Of a stretch of DNA of 64,000 nucleotides, positions 1-8,652 are shown one piece after another; position 1 is the stretch's first letter; each line of letters opens with the position of its first letter. Location: NCBI RefSeq assembly GCF_000472425.1, contig NZ_AXAI01000007.1:323464-387463 (forward strand). The letters are read 5' to 3'. This stretch comes from Bradyrhizobium sp. Tv2a-2. GTDB lineage: Bacteria > Pseudomonadota > Alphaproteobacteria > Rhizobiales > Xanthobacteraceae. The notes beneath the pieces were generated by a model. The model was not told the origin of the DNA and searched no databases. It was given only the letters and a program-made list of their open reading frames with translations. The position numbers and the translations under genes are program-made.

Positions 1-688
1 GTCGCTGATCTCGATTCTCGCGACCGTCACGCTGCTGCCGCCGGATGCATCCGAGACGCTTTATCTGCAGCGCATTCCCGAGCGGAAGGCGACCCGCACC
101 ATGCTCGGGATGCGTTATGCCTGGGGCGTGCTCCTGCTGCTCATCGTGTTCTTCTTCGTCAACTCGATGTTCCTGTCCCAGGTCGGCCTGTACCTCGCGG
201 CGCGCTTTACCTGGGACGGCCACGCCTTCGGCGCGCGCGAGCTCGGCTGGGTGTTTGCCTATGCCGGCTTCATCAACATCATCGTCCAGGGACTTCTGAT
301 CACCCGCGTCAATCGCGTTGCCTCCGACCGGGCCGTGGTCATCACGGCCTTTGCCGGCATGGCTATCGGCTTCTGTGGCCTGGCGCTGGTGGACGGCATT
401 GGGCTGCTCACGGCCTTTCTCACCTTGATCATTGTAGGCTTCATGTTCACCCGTGCCACGCTGACCTTCGAATTGTCGCGCAGCGCCTCGATCAACCGCC
501 AGGGCATGATCATGGGTTTCAACCAGTCGCTGATGTCGGTCGCCAATATCGCGGCGCCGCTGATCAGCGGCACTCTGATCGGCCATAGTCTTTATGTCGC
601 CTGGTCGCTGTCGATGGCCGGCATCTCGATCTGCGGGACGCTGCTTGCCGCCGCGCTATTGGTTGCACGCTATGTCGAGAGTGTTTGA
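1..688 (+). CDS. MFS transporter, C-terminal part (truncated by window edge)
   Basis: The reading frame is open from base 2 to the TGA at 686-688, so this is the last 228 residues of a longer protein. It is almost entirely hydrophobic, with about six predicted membrane helices separated by short basic loops (LLITRVNRVASDRA, ELSRSASINRQG). This fits the second half of a drug:H+ antiporter of the TetA/multidrug MFS type. The GMIMGFNQSLMSVANIAAPLISGTLIG segment resembles the helix 10-11 region of that family. The substrate cannot be told from this part. The N-terminal half lies outside the window. Confidence 0.85.
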   Translation, partial: SLISILATVTLLPPDASETLYLQRIPERKATRTMLGMRYAWGVLLLLIVFFFVNSMFLSQVGLYLAARFTWDGHAFGARELGWVFAYAGFINIIVQGLLITRVNRVASDRAVVITAFAGMAIGFCGLALVDGIGLLTAFLTLIIVGFMFTRATLTFELSRSASINRQGMIMGFNQSLMSVANIAAPLISGTLIGHSLYVAWSLSMAGISICGTLLAAALLVARYVESV

Positions 689-945
689 GAGGGCCTGAAC
701 GCACGAAGAATGAGGCGCGGCCTGAGCCTCCTGTGAAATGCATAGCCTGGGCGGCGTGCGCGTCGCGCCGACTGCGAACATCTGCAGGGCCGCCTTGAAC
801 CAGGGACGTCCGGCAGCCGGAGCGCATTGCCGCAAGCTGCCCGTGCCGGCTACCGCTTCCCGTGCGCCAAAGGCCGCGGTCCGGGAGGCTTCCGGTCGGC
901 CGCGTGCTCTGCTATGGAGCTTTCGCGAGCGCCGACGCTCAGCGC

Positions 946-1022
<77 letters not shown>

Positions 1023-1411
1023 AAGATTTCAGCGGCTTAGACCGAAAATCACGAATGGAAAAAAGCGATTTTCTCGGTCGGGGTAACCTCCGGGTAAACG
1101 GGGCAGGGGTGATCGGCAGTTGCTCGGATGTCCTTCGATTCCCGCTATGCGCCGATAGCGACCAAATTCCGCAACGCTTGGCTTTTCGCCCTTGAGAATA
1201 CGGCCGGCATGGTTGCCCGCCTGGCGATATGTCTCCCCCAGATTGGTGCCGTAGCTACCAGCCCACCTTCACGCAGGTATCAATCTTCCTAACTGAAGCA
1301 GCGCCGCTTTGCATGTAGCGCACCCGGGCAAACTTTATTTGCGCGCATGTCGTTGCCTGCCCGACACGCGCGCAAACATGGCGATGAAGTGCGCCTACCC
1401 GATGGAGCTGA
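1023..1411. other. Gene-poor spacer after tRNA-Arg
   Basis: About 390 bases with no reading frame that has both a credible start and family resemblance. Composition is visibly more AT-rich than the flanking core genes. No hairpin with a T-run and no tRNA 3'-end duplication was seen. It may be the worn edge of an old insertion next to the tRNA. Confidence 0.4.
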
Positions 1412-1933
1412 TCACTTGATCTCCCACGACGTGTTATGTGGAATATCCAACGCGGTTTGGCCACCCGGACCAGCTAGAGCCGGCATCGTTATACACGCAA
1501 AGGGTTCGCGGCCGGTAATTCCTTTATACTTACCGGTGCCACCCGTGATGATATGCGTTCCGCAGCTCATTTCTGGCTGCGACTTATCGACGTCGCGAGT
1601 ATCAAACGTCGAAAAAATTTTGTCACCGTCGCTGTCTGCCAGCACGCAGGCGCCGTCAATGTATTTCTTGTCGCCTGATGCAACGTTCAGCGCGGCGCAA
1701 TGTGCCGACATCTTGTCGAGCATCTTTTCTCCTTTCATGTTCTGCGTAGTCCCGACGGCTTCGAGGTTGGTCGCAGTGCCTAGACCGGGGATGTCGATGC
1801 TCATGATTGGTCGAAAGATGAAATGTGTCACGTAAGGTGTCGTCCCCTTCTTTTCTATTGTATCTGCTCTTGCGGCTGCAGGCAGAAGAACTGCAATAAC
1901 TAGGCATAATAAGCTTATTTTGACGCGGATCAT
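1412..1933 (-). CDS. Small secreted protein of unknown function
   Basis: 173 residues from an ATG preceded by a strong AGGAGG site. An in-frame ATG farther upstream adds 21 residues with no signal-peptide character, so the downstream start is preferred. Residues 1-24 (MIRVKISLLCLVIAVLLPAAARA) form a classical Sec signal peptide with an ARA-D cleavage point. The mature part has four cysteines (SAHCAAL, DGACVL, EMSCGTH, PFACITM) and a Gly-rich GGTGKYKGITGR stretch. That stretch recalls the lipocalin/allene-oxide-cyclase-like barrel proteins often called hypothetical in rhizobia. I do not recognise a function. It is alone in an accessory stretch. Confidence 0.75.
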   Translation of the reverse strand: MIRVKISLLCLVIAVLLPAAARADTIEKKGTTPYVTHFIFRPIMSIDIPGLGTATNLEAVGTTQNMKGEKMLDKMSAHCAALNVASGDKKYIDGACVLADSDGDKIFSTFDTRDVDKSQPEMSCGTHIITGGTGKYKGITGREPFACITMPALAGPGGQTALDIPHNTSWEIK

Positions 1934-1996
1934 TGTCGCCTCCTGTCGAGCGGCGGTCTTCAAGCCAAGACGGCCGCTATTGCAGAGGCTACTCAT

Positions 1997-2473
1997 GCAG
2001 ACGCGCGTATTCCGCCTGTTCCCATATACGGAACAAGCGCAGCTAATTTTCTAAACGGCCAATTTCCTAAACGAGGTGTTCGGCCACAGCTCTGCTTTTG
2101 GACAACGCGTCCGGGCAATGCACGAGCAGCTGGCTTGACTAAAACTAAAGGAGCATATCGCAAAGAGGGGCAGTAAAAAACATCCCAACAGGGTTCGGTG
2201 CCGCGGCGTGCCGTCGCATACCCTTCAATCTCGCTCAGCTCGCCCAAGGGTCACGAGCGTCGCCCTCTGCAATCGACGGCGAACTGTCGAAGCGACCAAG
2301 CTCATGCGGCGGCGCAATATATCGCGCGGGGCCAAAAGCAGAAACAGCGCCAAAGCCCCGTCATGTGTCAAATGTAGCCAAATTCCGGCGCCGGAAATCC
2401 TCTCGTAACTCGTGCTGTCCAAATTCCGGAGTGCATCGCGCTCCTCGCCGTTGCTGCGACATCGGCAAACATA
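1997..2473. other. Intergenic, no supported gene
   Basis: About 480 bases between a secreted-protein gene and a GNAT gene. Short open frames exist on both strands, but none has a ribosome binding site together with recognisable protein character. No repeat of the families found elsewhere in the window is present. It is more AT-rich than the core regions. Confidence 0.35.
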
Positions 2474-3103
2474 GTGACGATTGGTAGTCCATCACTTGTC
2501 CCTTCAAAGCAATGGATGGCGCACTTGAAAACCGCGACTATCAGCGGCGACGCGGAGGTCGATCGCGCAATTGGCACCCTTGTTTCGGCCTTCGAGGTCG
2601 ACCCGGTCGCGCGCTGGATGTATCATGCCGCGGATCAGTATCTTCTACACATCCCTCGACTGTTCCGCGAGCTTGGAGCGAGTTCATTTGAGGTAGGGGC
2701 GGCGCATCGTTCCCACGACGGAGCCGGGGTCGCGATTTGGTTTCCCCCGGGTATGCACGGCGATAGTGCACCCGTTGAAGCAGTCATTGCAGCCAGCCTA
2801 GCCGGAGATATGCAGAGGGATGTCAGCGCTGTTTTCGAGATGAGGGAGCATTATCGACCGTCAGAGCCGCACTGGCACTTGTCATTGATCGGTGTCGAAG
2901 GTTCGCACCGAAACAAGGGATATGGAGCGGCTCTCCTCGAGCACGGCCTTCGTCAGTGCGACAGAGAGCACCAGGCGGCGTATCTTTGTTCTTCAAACAA
3001 GAAAAATACCTCTCTTTACCAAAGACACGGCTTTGAAATCGTAGCCACAATCCAAGTCGGCTCGTCACCACCCATCTATCCGATGCTGCGTCGTTCACGC
3101 TGA
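2474..3103 (+). CDS. GNAT family N-acetyltransferase
   Basis: 209 residues from a GTG start; an ATG at 2516 is an alternative and neither has a clear ribosome site. The C-terminal half carries the acetyl-CoA binding motif A (IGVEGSHRNKGYGAALLEHGL, around residues 139-159) and the later SLYQRHGFEIV motif B, typical of GNAT acetyltransferases. The N-terminal FEVDPVARWMYHAADQYL segment resembles the group of GNATs that begin 'F..DP...W...'. The acetylated substrate is unknown. It stands alone in an accessory stretch downstream of tRNA-Arg, compatible with acquired DNA. Confidence 0.8.
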   Translation: MTIGSPSLVPSKQWMAHLKTATISGDAEVDRAIGTLVSAFEVDPVARWMYHAADQYLLHIPRLFRELGASSFEVGAAHRSHDGAGVAIWFPPGMHGDSAPVEAVIAASLAGDMQRDVSAVFEMREHYRPSEPHWHLSLIGVEGSHRNKGYGAALLEHGLRQCDREHQAAYLCSSNKKNTSLYQRHGFEIVATIQVGSSPPIYPMLRRSR

Positions 3104-3389
3104 TCCGAAGCGCGCTCGGCTCACGATGCTCCCGCTCCACCAATCCAAAAGATGAGCGTCCGGTTGATGCCAACGACATCAGCGGCGACATCAGGTACTT
3201 GGAAAGTAGCCCGTGATGACCAACGTATCGACCGTGCCGACACAAGTCCCAGACAGGCGTGCTCCGGTCTCAGACATTGACCCCTATTCCGACGCGGCTC
3301 TCACCGGCGCTCGCCGCGGCGCGTCTCGGCAACTTCCTGAATCAAGTGCTCAGATAGAGATCGCAATATGCCTGCCGGCGCTCGCTAGT

Positions 3390-4232
3390 CTAATGTGTCA
3401 TCAAGGTCGGCACCGTCATGGTTTGCAGCATGGCGCGCGTGACGCCGCCGAGCAGGCCTTCCTGTAGCCGTGAATGGCCGTAGCCGCCCATCACCAGCAT
3501 ATCGAGGCTCTCATCCGCGGCCAGCGACAGGATGGTCGGCTGGACCTCGTTGCGGCTTGCCGTGAGGTCGATCGCCTCGATCGGCAGACCGGCGCGCGCA
3601 AGATATTTTGCGAGCCCATCGGTCGAAGCATAGGCCGGCAGGCTTTCTGCACCGTTGATCGAAATCGCGAGCAGCGAATCGGCCTGCGCCAGCAGCGGCC
3701 GCGCATCGCGCAGCGCGCGTGCTGCAAGGCGGCTGCCGTCCCAGCAGATGCCGATGCGCTTGGCCCTGAAGGCGCCCCGGAAAATATGCGGCACGAACAA
3801 GACGGGCCCGCCAGAGCGGAACAGAATTTCCTGCGGCAGGGTGTTGTCGAAGGTCTCATGTCCCGACATCGGTTGCAGCACGACCGAGAGGTCATGGAGG
3901 CGGGCTGCCGCACCGATCGCCTCGGCCGCATCCGCCGGCACTGTCTCCAGCGGATGGCATTGATAGGAAATGCGAGCATTGCGCGCTTCGGCTTCAAAGA
4001 CTTCCAGCGCCGCCACGGCGCGCTGGTTGGCGCGTTCCTGCTCCATCTCGAAAACGCTCGCGACGGCGGCGCCAGCGGCGCCGTCCACGACATAGGCCGC
4101 GCTTGTCGAGACGTAGCCGGCTGCAAACGCGTCGAGATGGGCGCCTAATGTTGCAGCCAGCGAAATGGACGCGTCGATGACCGGGCGCCCGGGGCGCTCG
4201 GTCGGCACCAGCACCAGAATGTCCTTGATCAT
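3390..4232 (-). CDS. Tandem universal stress protein (UspA x2)
   Basis: 280 residues made of two Usp alpha/beta domains, about 1-145 and 150-280. The second keeps the ATP-binding signature G-x2-G-x9-G-(T) in GGYGHSRLQEGLLGGVTRAML. The first begins MIKDILVLVPTERP and lacks a clear copy of that motif. Usp proteins support survival under stress and low oxygen. The start is preceded by GGAG. A palindromic TTGAC-N4-ATCAA box lies about 61 bases upstream of the start, centred where a class II FNR/FixK site would place transcription about 20 bases before the ATG. Microaerobic induction is therefore inferred. Confidence 0.9.
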   Translation of the reverse strand: MIKDILVLVPTERPGRPVIDASISLAATLGAHLDAFAAGYVSTSAAYVVDGAAGAAVASVFEMEQERANQRAVAALEVFEAEARNARISYQCHPLETVPADAAEAIGAAARLHDLSVVLQPMSGHETFDNTLPQEILFRSGGPVLFVPHIFRGAFRAKRIGICWDGSRLAARALRDARPLLAQADSLLAISINGAESLPAYASTDGLAKYLARAGLPIEAIDLTASRNEVQPTILSLAADESLDMLVMGGYGHSRLQEGLLGGVTRAMLQTMTVPTLMTH

Positions 4233-4286
4233 GTCCGTTCTCCGCGGGATGCGCCGAGGATATTCCCCGCCGTGAAGAATGCCGTG

Positions 4287-4300
4287 TTGACCTGCATCAA
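4287..4300. promoter_or_regulatory. FNR/FixK-type box upstream of the usp gene
   Basis: TTGACCTGCATCAA matches the Crp/Fnr family consensus TTGAT-N4-ATCAA with one base difference. Read toward the usp gene it is TTGATGCAGGTCAA, followed about 30 bases from its centre by GAATATC as a possible -10. This gives the roughly -41.5 geometry of an activated class II promoter. Confidence 0.6.
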
Positions 4301-4460
4301 ATGACCGCGGGCATCCGTTTCGGCTGACCTGGCCGCTGCTCCGTGGCGAATCGAGGCTCGCAGCGCGGGTTGATCTTGCTCAACGCGCCGTCCTGTCGAA
4401 CACGTATTCTTGCTGCACCGCCCTCAGGCAGCACGTTAATTCATGACAGGGAGCAACGTA

Positions 4461-4658
4461 ATGACATGCCATCCGCAAGACGAAGTTGCTTCCGACGCCG
4501 CAATCAAAGGCGATCGCGCCGGAGCCGGCCGGCCGCTGAAGGCGGGCCGGGAGCGGGACCAGCGGATTCAGGACATGCTGGAAGACGATGATGTTCGCGA
4601 GGCGCTGCGGCTTTCCCATGTGCAGAGGCCGGCGAGCAGTGGTCCGGCGTCAGTCTGA
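4461..4658 (+). CDS. Small hydrophilic protein of unknown function
   Basis: 65 residues from the ATG at 4461, which has GGGAG nine bases upstream; an ATG at 4443 would add six residues. The product is charged and Gly/Arg/Asp-rich (AIKGDRAGAGRPLKAGRERDQR, MLEDDDVREALRLSHV) with no signal or membrane segment. It is unrelated to its neighbours. Coding status is uncertain because it is short and lacks recognisable domains, but the ribosome site and position just before a repeat element favour a real gene. Confidence 0.4.
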   Translation: MTCHPQDEVASDAAIKGDRAGAGRPLKAGRERDQRIQDMLEDDDVREALRLSHVQRPASSGPASV

Positions 4659-4666
4659 TCAGCGGC

Positions 4667-4766
4667 TAAAGCGCGATGAGATCTGGTTGAATCGTCATCG
4701 CGCTTTATGACTTTGATTGAGCATGATCTTTTCGGAAAACCGCTACACACTTTTCCGGATCATGCT
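4667..4766 (+). repeat. Palindromic repeat family A, copy 1
   Basis: About 100 bases made of two adjacent hairpins. The first pairs AAAGCGCGATGA with TCATCGCGCTTT. The second pairs AGCATGATC with GATCATGCT and has inner TTTTCGGAAAA / TTTTCCG arms. Other copies lie near 16280, 44867, 52578, 62540 and 63004. The right end runs into the glucokinase gene and provides its TGA. Confidence 0.85.
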
Positions 4767-5719
4767 CCACTCTGCAGCCTTCGGTCGAAATAGGTCTTCA
4801 GCCCGATGAAGCTGGTGTCGGGCGTGACGATGACGCTGGTCGGAATTTGCCGCAGCAGGTCTACGTAGCGGCCCTTGCTTTCGAACTGGGTCCGGAATTG
4901 TGTCTTCGCAAGGCGGTCGGCAAAGCGCGGCACGATGCCGCCGGCAATGAAGACGCCGCCGCGGGCAAGGAAGGTCAGCGCGAGATTGCCGGCGACGCCA
5001 CCGAGAAAGGCGCAGAACATGTCGATCGTCGCCCCGCACAGCGCGCAGCTTCCATCGAACGCGGCTTCCGTGATCGCAGCCGCGTCGCGCGGCGCGGCCG
5101 TCGCGCCGTCGACGGCAGCCAGCGCGTGATAGAGGTTTTCAAGTCCCGATCCAGACAGCACGCGCTCAACGTAAACATGCCCGAACCGCCGGCGCAGTTC
5201 GGCGATCACCTCCGCCTCGCGGTCCGATGTCGCCGGCAAGGTCGTATGACCGGCTTCGGTCACCACCACCGTCGGCTGCGGAACGTGCAGGAAAGCTGCC
5301 GCGCCAAAGCCGGTTCCCGGTCCGAGCACGAGGATCGGAGCCTCCGGCGCTGCGTGCTGGTCCCCGAGCGCGACCAGGTCGGCGTCTTTGAGCGCCGGCA
5401 GCGACCAGCCGAGCGCTTCGAAATCATTGAGCAGACGGACGCTCGCAAGGCCGAACTGCTTCGCAAGCGCATCGCCGTCGACCACCCACGAGCTGTTGGT
5501 GAAGATGCAGCGGTTGTTCACCACCGGTCCCGCGACGCCGAGCAGCCCGGTGGCCGGCTTCGCGCCACCCTGGTGCGACAGAAACGCGGCAATGGCGTCT
5601 TCTATGCGCGGAAAATCTGCGACCCGCAAATGCTGCGGCGGCCCGATCTCGCCGCGCTCCATCAGCGCGAAGCGAGCATTGGTGCCGCCGATGTCAGCGA
5701 GTAGAATCCGCTCCGTCAT
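4760..5719 (-). CDS. glk: Glucokinase
   Basis: 319 residues, the usual length. It phosphorylates glucose with ATP to glucose-6-phosphate in the cytoplasm. The N-terminus holds the phosphate-1 loop LLADIGGTNARFAL (D9 to T13). A sugar-binding region SSWVVDGDAL...LLNDFEALGWSLPAL follows, then phosphate-2 LVLGPGTGFGAAAF and the adenosine-binding AGGIVPRFADRL. The start chosen is MTERILLADIGG; an ATG 17 codons upstream adds a low-complexity acidic leader. The last two codons and the TGA lie inside palindromic repeat A1, so the C-terminus (RRLQSGA) has been shaped by the repeat. Confidence 0.93.
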   Translation of the reverse strand: MTERILLADIGGTNARFALMERGEIGPPQHLRVADFPRIEDAIAAFLSHQGGAKPATGLLGVAGPVVNNRCIFTNSSWVVDGDALAKQFGLASVRLLNDFEALGWSLPALKDADLVALGDQHAAPEAPILVLGPGTGFGAAAFLHVPQPTVVVTEAGHTTLPATSDREAEVIAELRRRFGHVYVERVLSGSGLENLYHALAAVDGATAAPRDAAAITEAAFDGSCALCGATIDMFCAFLGGVAGNLALTFLARGGVFIAGGIVPRFADRLAKTQFRTQFESKGRYVDLLRQIPTSVIVTPDTSFIGLKTYFDRRLQSGA

Positions 5720-5934
5720 TTCTTCGTCCGCCTCCGCATCCGATGGCCGGCCGGAGCCGGCTATTCGCATAGCATTGCGCGCCAGTTTTGGGAATGTGCC
5801 CAGATCGGGCCAGCCTGCGCCAACGGGAACAACGCGCCGGCCGATCGGAAGGTTCGGGCCCGGTTACGGGAAATGTGTGAAATATGAAATCCCCTGGCTT
5901 CGCGCGTCCCCGCGGACGACACGCAGCCCTCTGC

Positions 5935-6126
5935 ATGGCGATGCGAGCGCCGAAGCGCGCGAAGGTCGTGGCAACCGTTGCCTGGTCGATGGTCCGCGGC
6001 TATGCCAGGCTCGCACTGGAAGGAAAATTCGGCGCGGTCGATACCGAGGCCGGCCGGTGCTAGATCATGGCGACGTTGCGGCCCGTGCTGGACTATCTCT
6101 GGGCGGCCGACACGCGGCGCCAATGA
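5935..6126 (+). pseudogene. Remnant of a TetR-family regulator C-terminus
   Basis: In one frame the bases encode VVATVAWSMVRGYARLALEGKFG, which resembles the 'W..vHG.a.L' core of the WHG-type TetR C-terminal domain. It is followed by an in-frame TAG at 6061, and then, still in frame, [19 protein letters not shown] and TGA. That TGA overlaps the ATG of the next gene as ATGA, the usual spacing of a coupled regulator-target pair. No DNA-binding domain precedes it: glk runs the opposite way from 5719. I read it as the decayed tail of a regulator once cotranscribed with the hydrolase. Confidence 0.45.
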
Positions 6127-6842
6127 AGGATGCAGGATCGATGGTTGCTGCAATGGACAGGGCCAATCCACAGTCGTTCACCATCGATGTCGGCAAGACG
6201 ACGTCCGTCTCCGCGCTTCTGACCAAGCCGGCGCGTGCGAGCGCCTGCCTCGTCTTTGCCCATGGCGCGGGCGCCGGCATGACCCATTCCTACATGGAAG
6301 CCGTCGCCGCCGGCCTTGCCGCGCGCGACATTGCGACGCTGCGCTATCAATTCCCTTACATGGAAAAGAAGAGCAAGCGGCCCGATCCGCCGGCGGTGGC
6401 ACAGGCGACCGTGCGCGCCGCGGTCGAGACCGCCGCGCGCGCGTTGCCCGGTCTGCCGCTGATCGCCGGCGGCAAATCCTTTGGCGGCCGCATGACCTCG
6501 CAGGCGCAGGCGAAGCAGCCGCTTGCCGGCGTGCACGGGCTTGCCTTCTTTGGCTTTCCGCTGCATGGGGTCGGACAGCCATCCATCGAGCGCGCGGCGC
6601 ATCTGGCTGATATCAGGGTGCCCATGCTGTTCCTGCAGGGCACGCGCGACAAGCTCGCGGAGCTCGATCTGCTCAGGCCCGTTGTTGAAGGATTGGGCGC
6701 ACGCGCCACGCTGCATCTTGTCGAGGGCGCCGATCATTCCTTTCATGTGCCGGTCCGTTCGGGCCGCAACGATGATGACGTCATGCAGGAGGTGCTGGAC
6801 ACCTTTGTCGCCTGGATTGCGAAAATCGCAAGGCACGTTTGA
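6123..6842 (+). CDS. Alpha/beta hydrolase (KANL3/Tex30-like, dienelactone hydrolase fold)
   Basis: 239 residues from the ATG at 6123; ATGs at 6141 and 6153 are alternatives. The fold is visible from [18 protein letters not shown] (oxyanion region), the nucleophile elbow GGKSFGGRM (Ser), [12 protein letters not shown] (acid) and [11 protein letters not shown] (His). These are the marks of the small prokaryotic alpha/beta hydrolases related to KANL3/Tex30. Substrate unknown. The 6123 start is favoured because its ATG overlaps the stop of a decayed TetR frame. The gene is followed by a perfect 13-bp inverted repeat before bioB. Confidence 0.85.
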   Translation: MKDAGSMVAAMDRANPQSFTIDVGKTTSVSALLTKPARASACLVFAHGAGAGMTHSYMEAVAAGLAARDIATLRYQFPYMEKKSKRPDPPAVAQATVRAAVETAARALPGLPLIAGGKSFGGRMTSQAQAKQPLAGVHGLAFFGFPLHGVGQPSIERAAHLADIRVPMLFLQGTRDKLAELDLLRPVVEGLGARATLHLVEGADHSFHVPVRSGRNDDDVMQEVLDTFVAWIAKIARHV

Positions 6843-6890
6843 TCGGCCATCAATTCTTGAAAAAGTTGGCATGCGTTGCTGGCATCGCAA

Positions 6891-6923
6891 CAGTCCAGAT
6901 GCCATAAGGCGGCATCTGGACTG
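6891..6923. repeat. Perfect 13-bp inverted repeat between hydrolase and bioB
   Basis: CAGTCCAGATGCC and GGCATCTGGACTG flank a 7-base loop (ATAAGGC). The right arm ends 16 bases before the bioB ATG. There is no T-run, so it is a poor intrinsic terminator. It could be an operator, an mRNA hairpin near the ribosome site, or an mRNA end protector for the hydrolase message. Confidence 0.7.
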
Positions 6924-6939
6924 CTCGGAGAGTTACGGA

Positions 6940-7920
6940 ATGCTTGACCTATCGCACGAAGCTGCTGCGGCCGCACCCGCGGTCGTTGTGCCGAAATGGA
7001 CCCGCGATGCGGCGCTCGCGCTCTATCAAATGCCTTTCAACGATCTCCTGTTCAAGGCGCAGTCCGTGCATCGGCAGCATTTCGATCCCAACCGCGTGCA
7101 GTTGAGCCGCCTGCTCAACATCAAGACCGGCGGCTGCCCGGAGGATTGCGGCTATTGCAGCCAGTCGTCGCACCATGCGACCGGGCTCGCCGCCTCGAAG
7201 CTGATGGACGTCGAGACGATCTTGACCGAGGCCCGCAAGGCCAAGGCGGGTGGCGCGACGCGCTATTGCATGGGCGCAGCCTGGCGCAACCCGAAGCCGC
7301 GCGACCTGGATGCCATTGTCGAAATCATCGGCGCGGTGAAGGAGCTCGGCATGGAGACCTGCATGACGCTCGGCATGCTCGACCGCGCCCAGGCCGATCG
7401 CCTCGCCGATGCCGGGCTCGATTATTACAACCACAATGTCGATACGTCGGAGAGCTATTATCCGAGCGTGGTCTCGACGCGAACCTATGCCGACCGGCTG
7501 GACACGCTGGAGAATGTGCGCCAGTCAGGCATGAAAGTCTGCTGCGGCGGCATTCTCGGCCTGGGTGAGAGTGAAGCCGACAGGGTCGAGATGCTGGTCA
7601 CGCTCGCCAATCTGCCGGAGCCGCCGGAGAGCGTGCCGATCAACATGCTGATCCCGATTGCCGGCACGCCGCTTGCGAAAGCCGCGCCCGTCGATCCGCT
7701 CGCGTTCGTCCGCATCATCGCACTCGCGCGCATCATGATGCCGACCTCCTACGTGCGGCTGGCGGCCGGACGCACCGCCATGACCGACGAGACGCAGGCG
7801 CTGTGCTTCTTCGCCGGCGTCAACTCGATCTTCGTCGGCGACACCCTGCTCACGACAGGTAATCCGGAAGCCGACAAGGATCGCAGGCTGTTCGATAGGC
7901 TTGGACTGGAGGCGCTTTAA
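6940..7920 (+). CDS. bioB: Biotin synthase
   Basis: 326 residues. BioB is a radical SAM enzyme that inserts sulfur into dethiobiotin in the last step of biotin synthesis. The radical SAM cluster motif CxxxCxxC is C66, C70 and C73 ([10 protein letters not shown]). The family stretches [32 protein letters not shown] and the iron-sulfur-supporting RLAAGR near the C-terminus are all present. Length is normal. No other bio gene is adjacent, so in this genome bioB appears split from bioFDA. A long hairpin immediately upstream may control it. The start is the first ATG giving the normal N-terminus. Confidence 0.97.
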   Translation: MLDLSHEAAAAAPAVVVPKWTRDAALALYQMPFNDLLFKAQSVHRQHFDPNRVQLSRLLNIKTGGCPEDCGYCSQSSHHATGLAASKLMDVETILTEARKAKAGGATRYCMGAAWRNPKPRDLDAIVEIIGAVKELGMETCMTLGMLDRAQADRLADAGLDYYNHNVDTSESYYPSVVSTRTYADRLDTLENVRQSGMKVCCGGILGLGESEADRVEMLVTLANLPEPPESVPINMLIPIAGTPLAKAAPVDPLAFVRIIALARIMMPTSYVRLAAGRTAMTDETQALCFFAGVNSIFVGDTLLTTGNPEADKDRRLFDRLGLEAL

Positions 7921-7938
7921 CTCGAAAGGATTATCGCC

Positions 7939-8640
7939 GTGGCGTATGAGGACATCAGGGACACCGTCAAAGTCTGCATGTTCGACCAATATGGCACGGT
8001 GGTCGACATGCAGGGCGGACTGACTGCAGTCGCGACGCCGTTCCTGAAAGCAAAGGGGTGGCACGGCGATCCCAACTCCTTTGTGACCTGGTGGCGGCGC
8101 ACGCATTTCGAGAATTCGATGATCGATGCGCTTTTGCATCGGGAGCACACGCCCTATCGTGAGATCGGACATCGCGCGGTGGCCCACGTCATGGACCGCG
8201 CCGGCATCAGCTATACCGCCAACGAGGTCCGTACTCTCGTCGGCGAGATCGAGAAACTGAAGCCGTTTCCGGAGGTGCCGGCGGCATTGGACCGGCTGCG
8301 CCCGAAATACAAGCTCGTCGTGCTCTCCAACGGCGATCCTGATATGCTGGAGACGGCGAAGCGCTATCACGGCATCGCTTTCGACCGCGTGATATCGGTC
8401 GCGGAAGCCGGCTCGTTCAAGCCGCATGTCGCGACCTACACCAGGGCGGCCGAGCTCCTGGGGCTGCGCATGGACCAGATCTTATTTGTTGCCAACCACG
8501 CCTTTGATTGCATCGGCGCCAAATCCGCAGGCATGCGCACCGCCTTCATCGACCGCCGCCGGCGTCCCTTCGGCGAAACCCCGCACCAGCCGGATATTCT
8601 GGTCCGGACGATGACGGAGCTCGCAACAGCGATCGTCTGA
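7939..8640 (+). CDS. Haloacid dehalogenase, type II (HAD superfamily)
   Basis: 233 residues from a GTG preceded by AAGGA. The HAD nucleophile motif is CMFDQYGTVVD (D16). Motif II is VVLSNGDP, motif III the lysine in SFKPH, and motif IV VANHAFDCIGAKSAG, where the N-x-x-D variant is typical of type II 2-haloacid dehalogenases. The family hydrolyses L-2-haloacids to 2-hydroxyacids, though many members have other substrates. It lies 18 bases after bioB and may share its transcript, and it converges with the ketopantoate reductase-like gene with only 12 bases between them. Confidence 0.88.
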   Translation: MAYEDIRDTVKVCMFDQYGTVVDMQGGLTAVATPFLKAKGWHGDPNSFVTWWRRTHFENSMIDALLHREHTPYREIGHRAVAHVMDRAGISYTANEVRTLVGEIEKLKPFPEVPAALDRLRPKYKLVVLSNGDPDMLETAKRYHGIAFDRVISVAEAGSFKPHVATYTRAAELLGLRMDQILFVANHAFDCIGAKSAGMRTAFIDRRRRPFGETPHQPDILVRTMTELATAIV

Positions 8641-8652
8641 ACGCGACGCCTG

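Noticed and set aside
4847..5704. 285-residue open frame antisense to glucokinase
   Set aside because: The minus strand carries all glucokinase motifs in order.
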